From: Adiantum capillus-veneris
Taxonomy: Eukaryota; Streptophyta; Polypodiopsida; Polypodiales; Pteridaceae
DNA: 64,000 bases
Reading direction: 5' to 3'
Assembly: GCA_014529385.2 (NCBI GenBank)
Contig: CM043946.1
Coordinates: forward strand, 22,312,577 to 22,376,576
Shown: positions 49,681 through 60,409 of the stretch, piece by piece
Numbering within the stretch: position 1 is the stretch's first letter
Layout of the letters: each line of letters opens with the position of its first letter
The notes under the pieces: model-generated
Told to the model about the DNA's origin: nothing
What the model saw: only the letters and a program-made list of their open reading frames with translations
Databases searched by the model: none
Position numbers and translations under genes: made by a program

Positions 49681-49700
49681 ATTTTCTCTTTTGCGATACG

Positions 49701-49738
49701 ATGGCCCCGAAGCGAGTGACTCGAAGCTCAAAGGACGC
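49701..49738 (+). pseudogene. N-terminal piece of an ORF interrupted by the LTR array
   Basis: MAPKRVTRSSKDA opens at 49701 and is broken at 49739. Once one copy of the duplicated ACGC is set aside, the frame continues at 61663 as HVAPPP, then a TGA stop, then KVQRKESTTPNVAQGEILVA and EAVQLQTPEVIKHVANP. A donor-like GTAAGA follows near 61807. The basic N-terminus could be a nuclear protein or a retroelement gag leader. I do not recognise it. Confidence 0.4.
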
Positions 49739-50381
49739 TGTCGTGTTGTGACACGTACATAGTGGGAACGCATGCTACAAGAGTTATCTTGTAATTTTTT
49801 AGATACATAATTATCTTTCCTATAATTTACATATGCATATTTCAGTATAATAATAAGCCTTCTATCTCATCCTATTATTTTTCTCAAGGGTAACCTATCC
49901 TTACTTTACCATCAGAAAATACTATGGGAAAAGCATCAATAGCTCCGCCTCTTTAACTTGGGGCAAAAAGCATTGATTCTTTATTTCTACTATTTCATTA
50001 TCATCTCTCCCCGCAGTATCCTTATTGCCTACGGGCAAGAATTGGGCTTGGGAGGGAAAATTCTCATCTCTTCTTCTCTCTCCCATCAATAATGGTGCCG
50101 AAGGGTTTCAAGTAAGATGTGTTCTACATTGATGTTTTCTTGATTTCTTGTTGTTTTCATTTTCATCTCTAATCCAACATATATATATGTATCTAATTTC
50201 ATCTCCTTAACCAAACCTATCTCTCGCATTCTTAGTAATTCATCCTCTCTAGGTTCTCTTTGCTACATGTACATCTCTCCCCACAGTATCCTTATTGCCT
50301 ACAGGCAAGAATAGGGCTTGGGAGGGAAACTTCTCATCTCTTCACTTCTCTCATATCAACATTTCTCACATACTATCCTAG

Positions 50382-50600
50382 ATGAATAACCCACATGATG
50401 ATCATTTCTATCGCTTTCACTCTGTACAATCTATTAGAATTAACGTATGGATTAGCCGAAAAATACACTTTCAACAACGTATAGTGTTTCTCTTTGGCCC
50501 AGAAAGGCTTAATGAAATACTTCTATCACCGGATCCCATCATACTACCTCTCATAGACTATAACTTTTCTTTTGACGTAAGCGTAGTTATCTTGCTATGA
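50382..50600 (+). CDS. Small ORF a inside LTR1, unknown
   Basis: 72 codons, starting MNNPHDDHFYRFHSVQSIRI and including HFQQRIVFLFGPERLNEI and PIILPLIDYNFSFDV. Its TGA stop overlaps the next ATG (ATGA at 50597-50600). The product resembles that of the next ORF. In LTR4 the equivalent is frameshifted near 61165. No known domain. Expression is unproven and it may be fortuitous. Confidence 0.35.
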   Translation: MNNPHDDHFYRFHSVQSIRINVWISRKIHFQQRIVFLFGPERLNEILLSPDPIILPLIDYNFSFDVSVVILL

Positions 50601-50809
50601 ACCAAGAGGATTTGTACACACAATTAATCCCAATCACTAGACAAAATATATATATTATGGTAAGAACAAAACTACAATTCCAAAGAATAATTCGTAGCCT
50701 ATTTGGTCAACCAAGATTGAATGCCATTAACTCATCTATTAACCCTTTCATATTACCCATGATACGATATGACCATAGCCTTGATGTTTTCATCTTTGTG
50801 TTATTTTGA
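50597..50809 (+). CDS. Small ORF b inside LTR1, unknown
   Basis: 70 codons, MNQEDLYTQLIPITRQNIYI, then LQFQRIIRSLFGQPRLNAIN and PFILPMIRYDHSLDVFIFVL. By eye about 25 of 70 positions match ORF a, including LFG-x2-RLN-x-I, ILP-x-I-x-Y and S-x-DV. LTR4 keeps an intact version at 61245-61457 with a few substitutions. No family recognised. Confidence 0.4.
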   Translation: MNQEDLYTQLIPITRQNIYIMVRTKLQFQRIIRSLFGQPRLNAINSSINPFILPMIRYDHSLDVFIFVLF

Positions 50810-51015
50810 CATTCTCTTTTGTGTTCTTTCTATGTGTGTGTGAGTGCAAGAGACAAAGAGTGGGGCTTCTTTGATTGCACTGCTTTCCAAATCCTAGTCA
50901 ACATGGCATCTATGGTTTAACTCCTTCATCTAGTTTTTTTAGAGTTCTCTCACAAACTCTCACAGCCATAAGCCCGGTGCTTTCCCGGCAAGACCGCAAA
51001 TTTCTCGACATATTT

Positions 51016-51031
51016 TTAGTGAACCCGACGC
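51016..51031 (+). other. Primer-site-like sequence after LTR1
   Basis: TTAGTGAACCCGACGC. The other copies read TTGGTGAACCCGACGC (54520 and 58006), with the TGG expected of a primer site a few bases after the LTR. The tRNA is not identified. Confidence 0.65.
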
Positions 51032-51059
51032 GAACAAGACGGGGTGAGAGTACATAAAG

Positions 51060-53426
51060 ATGGTTAGCAAAGTGGAGCAGCTATGTGCTGAAATGAAAGA
51101 GCTTGAAGACAGATGCAAATGGCTTGAAGAAGAAGACCGGATTCAAAAAGAGATTGAAAGCGCTATGCAATCCGTATATAATGAGCTTAATATATTCAAA
51201 GGCTATGATCCAAAAGGATATCTTGAGTGCTATGTGACAGAGATGAGGCTTCAAGAAATTCCACAAGCTCGGATGATTGCAACATTTGTTGAACTTGTGA
51301 GTGATGATTTCAAGCACCAAGTTCAAGACTATGCAAGTGTATATGCAAGCAACTGGGGTGAGTTTTCTTCAGCTATAACACAGGTATGCTCGGAACATCA
51401 AGACCAAGAGATGGAGGAGAGTGGAAGTGGATGTGACCAGCTAGATTTGGTGTCTCCTGTAAGCCATGCAAGTGTCAACACATCCATACAGGCCAATTTA
51501 GAAGCAGTAATAGATGCATATCTTTTGCAAGATGCAAATTTATTGTATGCAGATGAAGCACACATAGTGCAAGCTATTTATGCACGTTTGGGTCTTGTAA
51601 CCTTCGTATCTCAAGATAATGACTCTCATGATGCTATCCAAGCGCCTGAAAAGGCTCAAAGCGACTCAGAGGATGATGCAAACTCGTCGGCTATGATAGA
51701 TGATTTGGACGCTCCTTTTGATTCGTTTAAGGATGCACATGAGTGTATATACAAGGATGAGGATGCTATGGTTTTGACTGAGGATGTGAAGGGAAAACAG
51801 GTGGAAGACGGCTATATTAGTGATGTGCTACAATCTACTTTTGAGCAGATCCAGGAACTTTTACCAAGTTTAGAAGAGCCGGATGCCTATACTGAAGACA
51901 TATACCAGGATGAAGAAGCCATTATCAATGCTTTCCTATGCGAGTTTGATGCATGTGGTACTACCCAAATGGATATGCCTAGCTGCAAAAGTGCTAATTT
52001 AGAGCGGGTGACTGAAAATCTCTTCCTTTTTGAGTATAGCTCTGCTAGTAGCATTGCGGATTGTGAAGTACCTCAGTTCGACGAGGTGTAAGAAGAGGAG
52101 TGCATTGGCAGAGTAATATGTATGTCTTGTATATATGGAGTAGCAGATGTGATATAGATGACTCATGAAATTGTGCCTTATTTAGAGCTAGATGCAGCAA
52201 GCTTTCACAATTCCATGGTAGAGGAAGGAATGACAGATGCAGATTCTCTGCATGAGGATTGGGGTTCTACAGATGAAGCTATGATTCTTCAAGATTCACA
52301 AATCAAAGATAGAAAAGTGTTTGGTTATGCTATAGAGGTTGAAGGGACATTAGAGGATAGAGTAGAAGAGCAAGAAACCTCTTCGGATATGGTCTGTGAT
52401 TGGGGTGATATTTCTTATCTATGTGAAGATGCAAATAAAGATGCTTGCCATAAAGTGCCTACCATACAGGGTTCTAAGAAATTTGGTTGCCTGCAGGTAT
52501 GCAAACAATATCTCAGGCATAAAAGGGATTTAGGTCTTGTGTCACGGGGTATAAATTGCAAGCAGGTTTGTGAGCATCTATCTGCTATGGATAGGAAGGG
52601 TATACATGGTGATTCCTTGAAGCAAGAAGAGGATGCTAGCTCTATGCTGACACCAGAGTCATGTAATGAAGAAGGGTTCTCCCTAGATGAGTGGAGACAT
52701 GATTCAGTTGAAGATAATTTAGCGATGAGTCAAAAAGGAAGAAGGGGTGAAGATATTGTGTCAGAGACTAACTCCAAGGAGGTTTTTGAGCAGTCGGTTA
52801 CAAGTGACCGGGAGCATACCTACCAGGATCATTTGGAAAGGGAATTAGACACCATATTTGAGAGGTAGGCAAAGTTTTATGCTATAAATCTGGAGAGGTA
52901 TTTGGTAAAAGGTGAGAGAATTGATGAGAGGTTTACCATGCACATTTCTGAGGTTTCTCTCGATGTTGAGAAAGGCTATCTAGAGGATTCTTTTGAGAAT
53001 GAAGATGCAGATTCAGACTTCTATACGAAAGAGGTACATATGGATTTACAGGTTGGTCAGAAGGTTGAAGTGCAGTTTCAAAAATCTTTCAAGTATATTA
53101 CAAGAAGCCTGGAACTGTTTTTTGAAGAGGAGGATGAGGAACTTATGTCTCTACGTCATGAAGATTTTGCGCATAATGGAGATTTGTTACAGATGTTTTG
53201 GAGACAGATGTATATAACAATTCCTTCTTATCCGAGAGCAATTAAAAGATGCGGAGAATCTCAATGCTTGATGCAATACAAGTTCTTGAGTTACCCATAT
53301 GATCCTGGAGGAGGTCATGGGATGACAGGGGATACAGTTTCTTTCACAAGTTACCATGAGGTTGGCACATGGCGAAGGATGTGCACGTTTAGAGGGGGTG
53401 GATGTCGTGTTATGACACGTACATAG
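51060..53426 (+). pseudogene. Gag-only body 1, ORF with three in-frame stops
   Basis: Same frame and length as the 788-codon ORF of body 2, start at 51060 (MVSKVEQLCAEMKELEDRCK). Stops are TAA at 52089, TAG at 52155 and TAG at 52866. There is no net frame change along the whole length. The TAA is shared with body 3. The first segment, of 343 codons, contains the coiled coil and the gag-like region, so a truncated gag could still be made. Confidence 0.88.
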
Positions 53427-54514
53427 TGGGAACGCATGCTACAAGAGTTATGTTGTAATTTTTTAGATACATAATTATCTTTCCTATAATGTACATATGC
53501 ATATTTAAGTATAATAATAAGCCTTCTATCTCATCCTATTATTTTTCTCAAGGGTAACCTATCCTTACTTTACCATCAGAAAATACTATGGGAAAAGCAT
53601 TGATCTTTATTTCTACTATTTCATTATCATTTCGCACCCTAGCTAGATCCTATATCTAGGGTAAACTCCAATATATATATATTCTATGTATTTTTTATAC
53701 TTTTCTTATATTTCTTTTTAAATAGATACTTGGAGGGAATCAAATCCTAGTGGGACACTAGGTGGCATGATTTCAAAGATACACTTATTTTAATGCATAA
53801 TTGCAAGCATGATTACAAAACTTTGTCAAGGAGCAACGCCATGCTTTCATATGGCATGAGGTATTCTTTGGAATTAAATGAAAGTCTAGGCTAAGGGGAC
53901 CACGGGAAGACTTTTGCTGTCAGAAATGGACCCTATTTTGATGAATTTTTTACGCAAGGTTCCAATTCGAATTGGAAAATGATTTTAACATGAAAATCAT
54001 AGCTAATGAGCTTAAGTTTCTGCTCATATTTTTACTTTTTTATTTGGAGCCACAGTTAAGGAGATATGATCAAAATACTGGACCCCAGTCTGCCCACATC
54101 ATGCAGGGACATCTCATTTTCAACTTTTCCAATTCCTGTTCACACTGGCTCCTCTCTTCTTGTGTAAACCCTTGGGGGTTCCCTTCACCTATAAAAGGGT
54201 ACCTCCTCTTCCTTGAAAAGAAACTAAATCATTCAATCTATTGATGAGAAGAATTCTTGAGGGAGTGAGTAGTAATGCCTAATTGTACTTAGCCATTAAG
54301 ATAAGCCCAAGCCTACACTTTCTCCTAGAGGAAGACTAGCCATTCTTGTATGCTATCCTTGGAAGATCAACTCTAATCAAAGAAGGTCTTGCACTTGGCG
54401 TATCAATCAAAGTGGAGTTCTCCCCTCTTCTTCTCTCTCCATCAATAATGGTGCCAAAGGGTTTGTCAACCATAAGCCCGGTGCTTTTCCGGAAAGACCG
54501 CAAATTTCTCGACA
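53403..54514 (+). repeat. LTR2 (type B, inner left)
   Basis: 1112 bp. It shares about 210 bp at the start and the last 50 or so bases with type A. In between it has a different segment of about 700 bp, including TATAAAAG at 54190-54197, a good core promoter, and an AATGGTGCCAAAGGGTTT block joined directly to the end block. Confidence 0.95.
54190..54197 (+). promoter_or_regulatory. TATA box in LTR2
   Basis: TATAAAAG, 374 bases before the ATG of the intact ORF. The same position in LTR3 reads TTTAAAAG. Type A LTRs lack this segment. Confidence 0.6.
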
Positions 54515-54563
54515 TATTTTTGGTGAACCCGACGCGAACAAGCCAGGGTGAGAGTACATAAAG

Positions 54564-56930
54564 ATGGTTAGCAAAGTGGATCAGCTATATGCTGAAATGA
54601 AAGAGCTTGAAGACAGATGCAAATGGCTTGAAGAAGAAGACCGGATTAAAAAAGCGATTGAAAGCGCTATGCAATCCGTATATAATGAGCTTAATATATT
54701 CAAAGGCTATGATCCAAAAGGATATCTTGAGTGCTATGTGACAGAGATAAGGCTTCAAGCAATTCCAGAAGCTCGGATGATTGCAGCATTTGTTGAACTT
54801 GTGAGTGATGATTTCAAGCACCAAGTTCAAGACTATGCAAGTGTATATGCAAGCAACTGGGGTGAGTTTTCTACAGCTATAACACAGGTATGCTTGGAAC
54901 ATCAAGACCAAGAGATGGAGGAGAGTGGAAGTGGATGTGACCAGCTAGAGTTGGTGTCTCCTATAAGCCATGCAAGTGTCAACACATCCATACAGGCCAA
55001 TTTAGAAGCAATAATAGATGCATATCTTTTGCAAGATGCAAATTTATTGTATGCAGATGAAGCACACATGGTGCAAGCTATTTATGCACGTTTGGGTCTT
55101 GTAACCTTCGTATCTCAAGATAATGACTCTCATGATGCTATCCAAGCGCCTGAAAAGGCTCAAAGCGACTCAGAGAATGATGCAAACTCGTCGGCTATGA
55201 TAGATGATTTGGACGCTCCTTTTGATTCGTTTGAAGATGCACATGAGTGTATATACAAGGATGAGGATGCTATGGTTTTGACTGAGGATGTGAAGGGAAA
55301 ACAGGTCGAAGACGGCTATATTAGTGATGTGCTACAATCTACTTTTGAGCAGATCCGGGAACTTTTACCAAGTTTAGAAGAGCCGGATGCCTATACTGAA
55401 GACATATACCAGAATGAAGAAGCCATTATCAATGCTTTCCTATGCGAGTTTGATGCATGTGGTACTACCCAAATGGATATGCCTAGCTGCAAAAGTGCTA
55501 ATTTAGAGGGGGTGACTGAAAATCTCTTCCTTTGTGAGTATAGCTCTTCTAGTAGCATTGAGGATTGTGAAGTACCTCAGTTAGACAAGGTGGAAGAAGA
55601 GGAGTGCATTGACAGAGTAATATGTATGTCTTGTATATATGGAGTACCAGATGTGATGCAGATGACTCATGAAATTGTGCCTTGTTTAGAGCTAGATGCA
55701 GCAAGCTTTCACAATTCCATGGTAGAGGAAGGAATGACAGATGCAGATTCTCTGCATGACGATTGGGGTTCTGCAGATGAAGCTATGAATCTTCAAGATT
55801 CAGAAATCAAAGATAGAAAAGTGTTTGGTTATGCTATAGAGGTTGCGGGGACATTAGAGGATAGAGTAGAAGAGCAAGAAACCTCTTCGGATATGGTCTC
55901 TGATTGGGGTGATATTTCTTATCTGTGTGAAGATGCAAATAAAGATGCTTGCCATAAAGTGCCTACTATACAGGGTTCTAAGAAATTCGGTTGCCTGCAG
56001 GTATGCAAACAATATCTGAGGCATAAAAGGGATTTAGGTCTTGTGTCACAGGGTATAAATTGCAAGCAGGTTCGTGAGCATCTATCTGCTATGGATAGGA
56101 AGGGTATACAGGGTGATTCCTTGAAGCAAGAAGAGGATGCTAGCTCTATGCTGACACCAGAGTCATGTAATGAAGAAGGGTTCTCCCTAGATGAGTGGAG
56201 ACATGATTCATTTGAAGATAATTTAGCGATGAGTCAAAAAGGAAGAAGGGGTGAAGATATTGTGTCAGAGACTAACTCCAAGGAGGTTTTTGAGCAGTCG
56301 GTTACAAGTGACCGGGAGCATACCTACCAGGATCATTTGGAAAGGGAATTAGACACCATATTTGAGAGGTATGCAAAGTTTTATGCTATAAATCTGGAGG
56401 GGTATTTGGTAAAAGATGAGAGAATTGATGAGAGGTTTACCATGCACATTTCTGAGGTTTTTCTCGATGTTGAGAAAGGCTATCTAGAGGATTCTTTTGA
56501 GAATGAAGATGCAGATTCAGACTTCTATGCGAAAGAGGTACATATGGATTTACAGGTTGGTCAGAAGGTTGAAGTGCAGTTTCAAAAATCTTTCAAGTAT
56601 ATTACAGGAAGCCTGGAACTGTTTTTTGAAGAGGAGGATGAGGAACTTATGTCTCTACGTCATGAAGATTTTGCGCATAATGGAGATTTGTTACAGATGT
56701 TTTGGAGACAGATGTATATAACAATTCCTTCTTATCCGAGAGCAATTAAAAGATGCGGAGAATCTCAATGCTTGATGCAATACAAGTTCTTGAGTTACCC
56801 ATATGATCCTGGAGGAGGTCATGGGATGACAGGGGATACAGTTTCTTTCACAAGTTACCATGAGGTTGGCACATGGCGAAGGATGTGCACGTTTAGAGGG
56901 GGTGGATGTCGTGTTATGACATGTACATAG
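54564..56930 (+). CDS. Intact gag-like acidic ORF (788 codons) of a non-autonomous LTR element
   Basis: The only long undamaged retroelement ORF in the window. Residues 1-45 form a charged, probably coiled-coil start (DQLYAEMKELEDRCKWLEEE). Residues 46-115 look like an LTR-retrotransposon gag: FKGYDPKGYLECYVTEIRLQ, ARMIAAFVELVSDDFKHQVQ, then NWGEFSTAITQVC. The rest, about 670 residues, is strongly acidic and unfamiliar, with blocks such as YLLQDANLLYADEAHMVQAI and LEEPDAYTEDIYQNEEAI. No zinc knuckle, protease, RT or integrase. The C-terminus (CTFRGGGCRVMTCT) is encoded by the purine tract and the first 24 bases of LTR3. Promoter in LTR2. I infer a structural protein that depends on enzymes from a relative such as Gypsy-A. 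The gag call is by pattern only. Confidence 0.75.
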   Translation: MVSKVDQLYAEMKELEDRCKWLEEEDRIKKAIESAMQSVYNELNIFKGYDPKGYLECYVTEIRLQAIPEARMIAAFVELVSDDFKHQVQDYASVYASNWGEFSTAITQVCLEHQDQEMEESGSGCDQLELVSPISHASVNTSIQANLEAIIDAYLLQDANLLYADEAHMVQAIYARLGLVTFVSQDNDSHDAIQAPEKAQSDSENDANSSAMIDDLDAPFDSFEDAHECIYKDEDAMVLTEDVKGKQVEDGYISDVLQSTFEQIRELLPSLEEPDAYTEDIYQNEEAIINAFLCEFDACGTTQMDMPSCKSANLEGVTENLFLCEYSSSSSIEDCEVPQLDKVEEEECIDRVICMSCIYGVPDVMQMTHEIVPCLELDAASFHNSMVEEGMTDADSLHDDWGSADEAMNLQDSEIKDRKVFGYAIEVAGTLEDRVEEQETSSDMVSDWGDISYLCEDANKDACHKVPTIQGSKKFGCLQVCKQYLRHKRDLGLVSQGINCKQVREHLSAMDRKGIQGDSLKQEEDASSMLTPESCNEEGFSLDEWRHDSFEDNLAMSQKGRRGEDIVSETNSKEVFEQSVTSDREHTYQDHLERELDTIFERYAKFYAINLEGYLVKDERIDERFTMHISEVFLDVEKGYLEDSFENEDADSDFYAKEVHMDLQVGQKVEVQFQKSFKYITGSLELFFEEEDEELMSLRHEDFAHNGDLLQMFWRQMYITIPSYPRAIKRCGESQCLMQYKFLSYPYDPGGGHGMTGDTVSFTSYHEVGTWRRMCTFRGGGCRVMTCT

Positions 56931-58000
56931 TGGGAACGCATGCTACAAGAGTTATGTTGTAATTTTTTAGATACATAATTATCTTTCCTATAATGTACAT
57001 ATGCATATTTAAGTATAATAATAAGCCTTCTATCTCATCCTATTATTTTTCTCAAGGGTAACCTATCCTTACTTTACCATCAGAAAATACTATGGGAAAA
57101 GCATTGATCTTTATTTCTACTATTTCATTATCATCTCACACCCTAGCTATATCCTATACCTAGGGTAAACTCCAATATATATATATTCTATGTATTTTTT
57201 ATACTTTTCTTATATTTCTTTTTAAATAGCTACTAGGAGGGACTCAAATCCTAGTGGGACACTAGGTGGCATGATTTCAAAGATACACTTATTTCAATGC
57301 ATTATTGCAAGCGTGATTACAAAACATTGTCAAGGAGTAGTGTTATGCTTTCATATGGCAAGGTGTCCTTTGGAATTAAATGAAAGTCTAGGCTAAGGGG
57401 ACCACGGGAAGACTTTTGCTGCCAGAAATGGACCCTATTTTGATGAATTTTGAACACAAGGTTCTAATCCGAATTGGAAAATGATTTTAAAATGCAAATC
57501 GTAGCTGATGAGCTGAAGTTTCTGCCCATATTATTACTTTCTTATTTGGAGCCACGGTTGAGGAGATATGATCAAAATACTGGACCCCATTCTGCCCACA
57601 TCATGGAGGGACAGCTCATTTCCAACTTTCCCAATTCCTGTTCACACTGGCTCCTCTCTTCTTGTGTAAACCCTTGGGGGTTCCCTTCACCTTTAAAAGG
57701 GGACCTCTTCTTCCTTGAAAAGAAACTGAAGCATTCAAGCTATTGATGAGAGGAATTCTTGAGGGAGTGAGTAGTAATGCCTTAACATAAGCCCAAGCCT
57801 ACACTTTCTCCTAGAGGAAGACTAGCCATTCTTGTATGCTATCCTTGGAAGATCAACTCTAATCAAAGAAGGTCTTGCACTTGGCGTATCAATCAAAGTG
57901 GAGTTCTCTCCTCTTCTTCTCTCTCCATCAATAATGGTGCCAAAGGGTTTGTCAACCATAAGCCCAGTGCTTTCCCAGCAAGACCGCAAATTTCTCGACA
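56907..58000 (+). repeat. LTR3 (type B, inner right)
   Basis: 1094 bp, very similar to LTR2. It differs by small indels (for example near 57355 and 57780) and by TTTAAAAG in place of the TATA box. Confidence 0.95.
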
Positions 58001-58049
58001 TATTTTTGGTGAACCCGACGCGAACAAGCCGGGGTGAGAGTACATAAAG

Positions 58050-60409
58050 ATGGTTAGCAAAGTGGAGCAGCTATATGCTGAAATGAAAGATCTTGAAGAC
58101 AGATGCAAATGGCTTGAAGAAGAAGACCGGATTCAAAAAGCGATTGAAAGCGCTATGCAATCCGTATATAATGAGCTTAATATATTCGAAGGCTATGATC
58201 CAAAAGGATATCTTGAGTGCTATGTGACAGAGATAAGGCTTCAAGCAATTCCAGAAGCTCGAATGATTGGAGCATTTGTTGAACTTGTGAGTGATGATTT
58301 CAAGCACCAAGTTCAAGACTATGCAAGTGTATATGCAAGCAACTGGGGTGAGTTTTCTTCAGCTATAACACAGGTATGCTCGGAACATCAAGACCAAGAG
58401 ATGGGGGAGAGTGGAAGTGGATGTGACCAGCTAGATTTGGTGTCTCCTGTAAGCCATGCAAGTGTCAACACATCCATACAGGCCAATTTAGAAGCAGTAA
58501 TAGATGCATATCTTTTGCAAGATGCAAATTTATTGTATGCAGATGAAGCACACGTAGTGCAAGCTATTTATGCACGTTTGGGTCTTGTAACCTTCGTATC
58601 TCAAGATAATGACTCTCATGATGCTATCCAAGCGCCTGAAAAGGCTCAAAGCGACTCAGAGGATGATGCAAACTCGTCGGCTATGATAGATGATTTGGAC
58701 GCTCCTTTTGATTCGTTTAAGGATGCACATGAGTGTATATACAAGGATGAGGATGCTATGGTTTTGACTGAGGATGTGAAGGGAAAACAGGTGGAAGACG
58801 GCTATATTAGTGATGTGCTACAATCTACTTTTGAGCAGATCCAGGAACTTTTACCAAGTTTAGAAGAGCCGGATGCCTATACTGAAGACATATACCAGGA
58901 TGAAGAAGCCATTATCAATGCTTTCCTATGCGAGTTTGATGCATGTGGTACTACCCAAATGGATATGCCTAGCTGCAAAAGTGCTAATTTAGAGCGGGTG
59001 ACTGAAAATCTCTTCCTTTTTGAGTATAGCTCTGCTAGTAGCATTGCGGATTGTGAAGTACCTCAGTTAGACGAGGTGTAAGAAGAGGAGTGCATTGGCA
59101 GAGTAATATGTATGTCTTGTATATATGGAGTAGCAGATGTGATACAGATGACTCATGAAATTGTGCCTTATTTAGAGCTAGATGCAGCAAGCTTTCATAA
59201 TTCCATGGTAGAGGAAGGAATGACAGATGCAGATTCTCTGCATGAGGATTGGGGTTCTACAGATGAAGCTATGATTCTTCAAGATTCACAAATCAAAGAT
59301 AGAAAAGTGTTTGGTTATGCTATAGAGGTTGAAGGGACATTAGAGGATAGAGTAGAAGAGCAAGAAACCTCTTCGGATATGGTCTGTGATTGGGGTGATA
59401 TTTCTTATCTATGTGAAGATGCAACTAAAGATGCTTGCCATAAAGTGCCTACCATACAGGGTTCTAAGAAATTCGGTTGCCTGCAGGTATGCAAACAATA
59501 TCTGAGGCATAAAAGGGATTTAGGTCTTGTGTCATAGGGTATAAATTGCAAGCAGGTTTGTGAGTATCTATCTTCTATGGATAGGAAGGGTATACATGGT
59601 GATTCCTTGAAGCAAGAAGAGGATGCTAGCTCTATGCTGACACCAGAGTCATGTAATGAAGAAGGGTTCTCCCTAGATGAGTGGAGACATGATTCATTTG
59701 AAGATAATTTAGCGATGAGTCAAAAAGGAAGAAGGGGTGAAGATATTGTGTCAGAGACTAACTCCAAGAAGGTTTTTGAGCAATCGGTTACAAGTGACCG
59801 GGAGCATACCTACCAGGATGATTTGGAAAGGGAATTAGACACCATATTTGAAAGGTATGCAAAGTCTTATGCTATAAAGCTGGAGAGGTATTTGGTAAAA
59901 GGTGAGAGAATATATGAGAGGTTTACCATGCACATTTCTGAGGCTTCTCTCGATGTTGAGAAAGGCTATCTAGAGGATTCTTTTGAGAATGAAGATGCAG
60001 ATTCAGACTTCTATGCGAAAGAGGTACATATGGATTTACAGGTTGGTCAGAAGGTTGAAGTGCATTTTCAAAAATCTTTCAAGTATATAAGCCTGGAAGT
60101 GTTTTTTGAACAGGAGGATGAGGAACTTATGTCTCTACATCATGAAGATTTTGCGCATAATGGAATTTGTTACAGATGTTTTGGAGACAGATGTATATAA
60201 CAATTCCTTCTAATCCGCGAGTAATTAAAAGATGCGGAGAATCTCAATGCTTAGTACAATACAAGTTTTTGAGTTACCTATATGATCCTAGAGGAGGTCA
60301 TGTGCTCACAGGGGATACAATTGCTTTCACAAGTTACCATGAGCTTGGCACATGCCGGAGAATGTGCAGGTTTAGAGGGGGTGGATGTCGTGTTGTGACA
60401 CGTACATAG
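58050..60409 (+). pseudogene. Gag-only body 3, broken ORF
   Basis: Homologous to the intact ORF. TAA at 59079 is shared with body 1, and there is a private TAG at 59535. A private 6-bp in-frame deletion lies near 60090, and a 1-bp deletion near 60163 shifts the end into another frame (60167-60409). The start MVSKVEQLYAEMKDLEDRCK is intact, with 343 codons before the first stop. Confidence 0.88.

Larger units (their letters stand above)
49739..51010 (+). repeat. LTR1 (type A, outer left)
   Basis: 1272 bp, TGTCGTGTTGTGACACG...TTTCTCGACA. It holds an internal duplication of about 95 bp (50003-50101 and 50273-50365, sharing CAGTATCCTTATTGCCTAC) and two small related ORFs (50382-50809). It lacks the TATAAAAG-bearing segment of type B. 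Confidence 0.95.

Noticed and set aside
53972..54244. A 90-codon frame in LTR2 with a counterpart at 57474 in LTR3
   Set aside because: It lies across the LTR promoter region (TATAAAAG) and is conserved only because the LTRs are copies.
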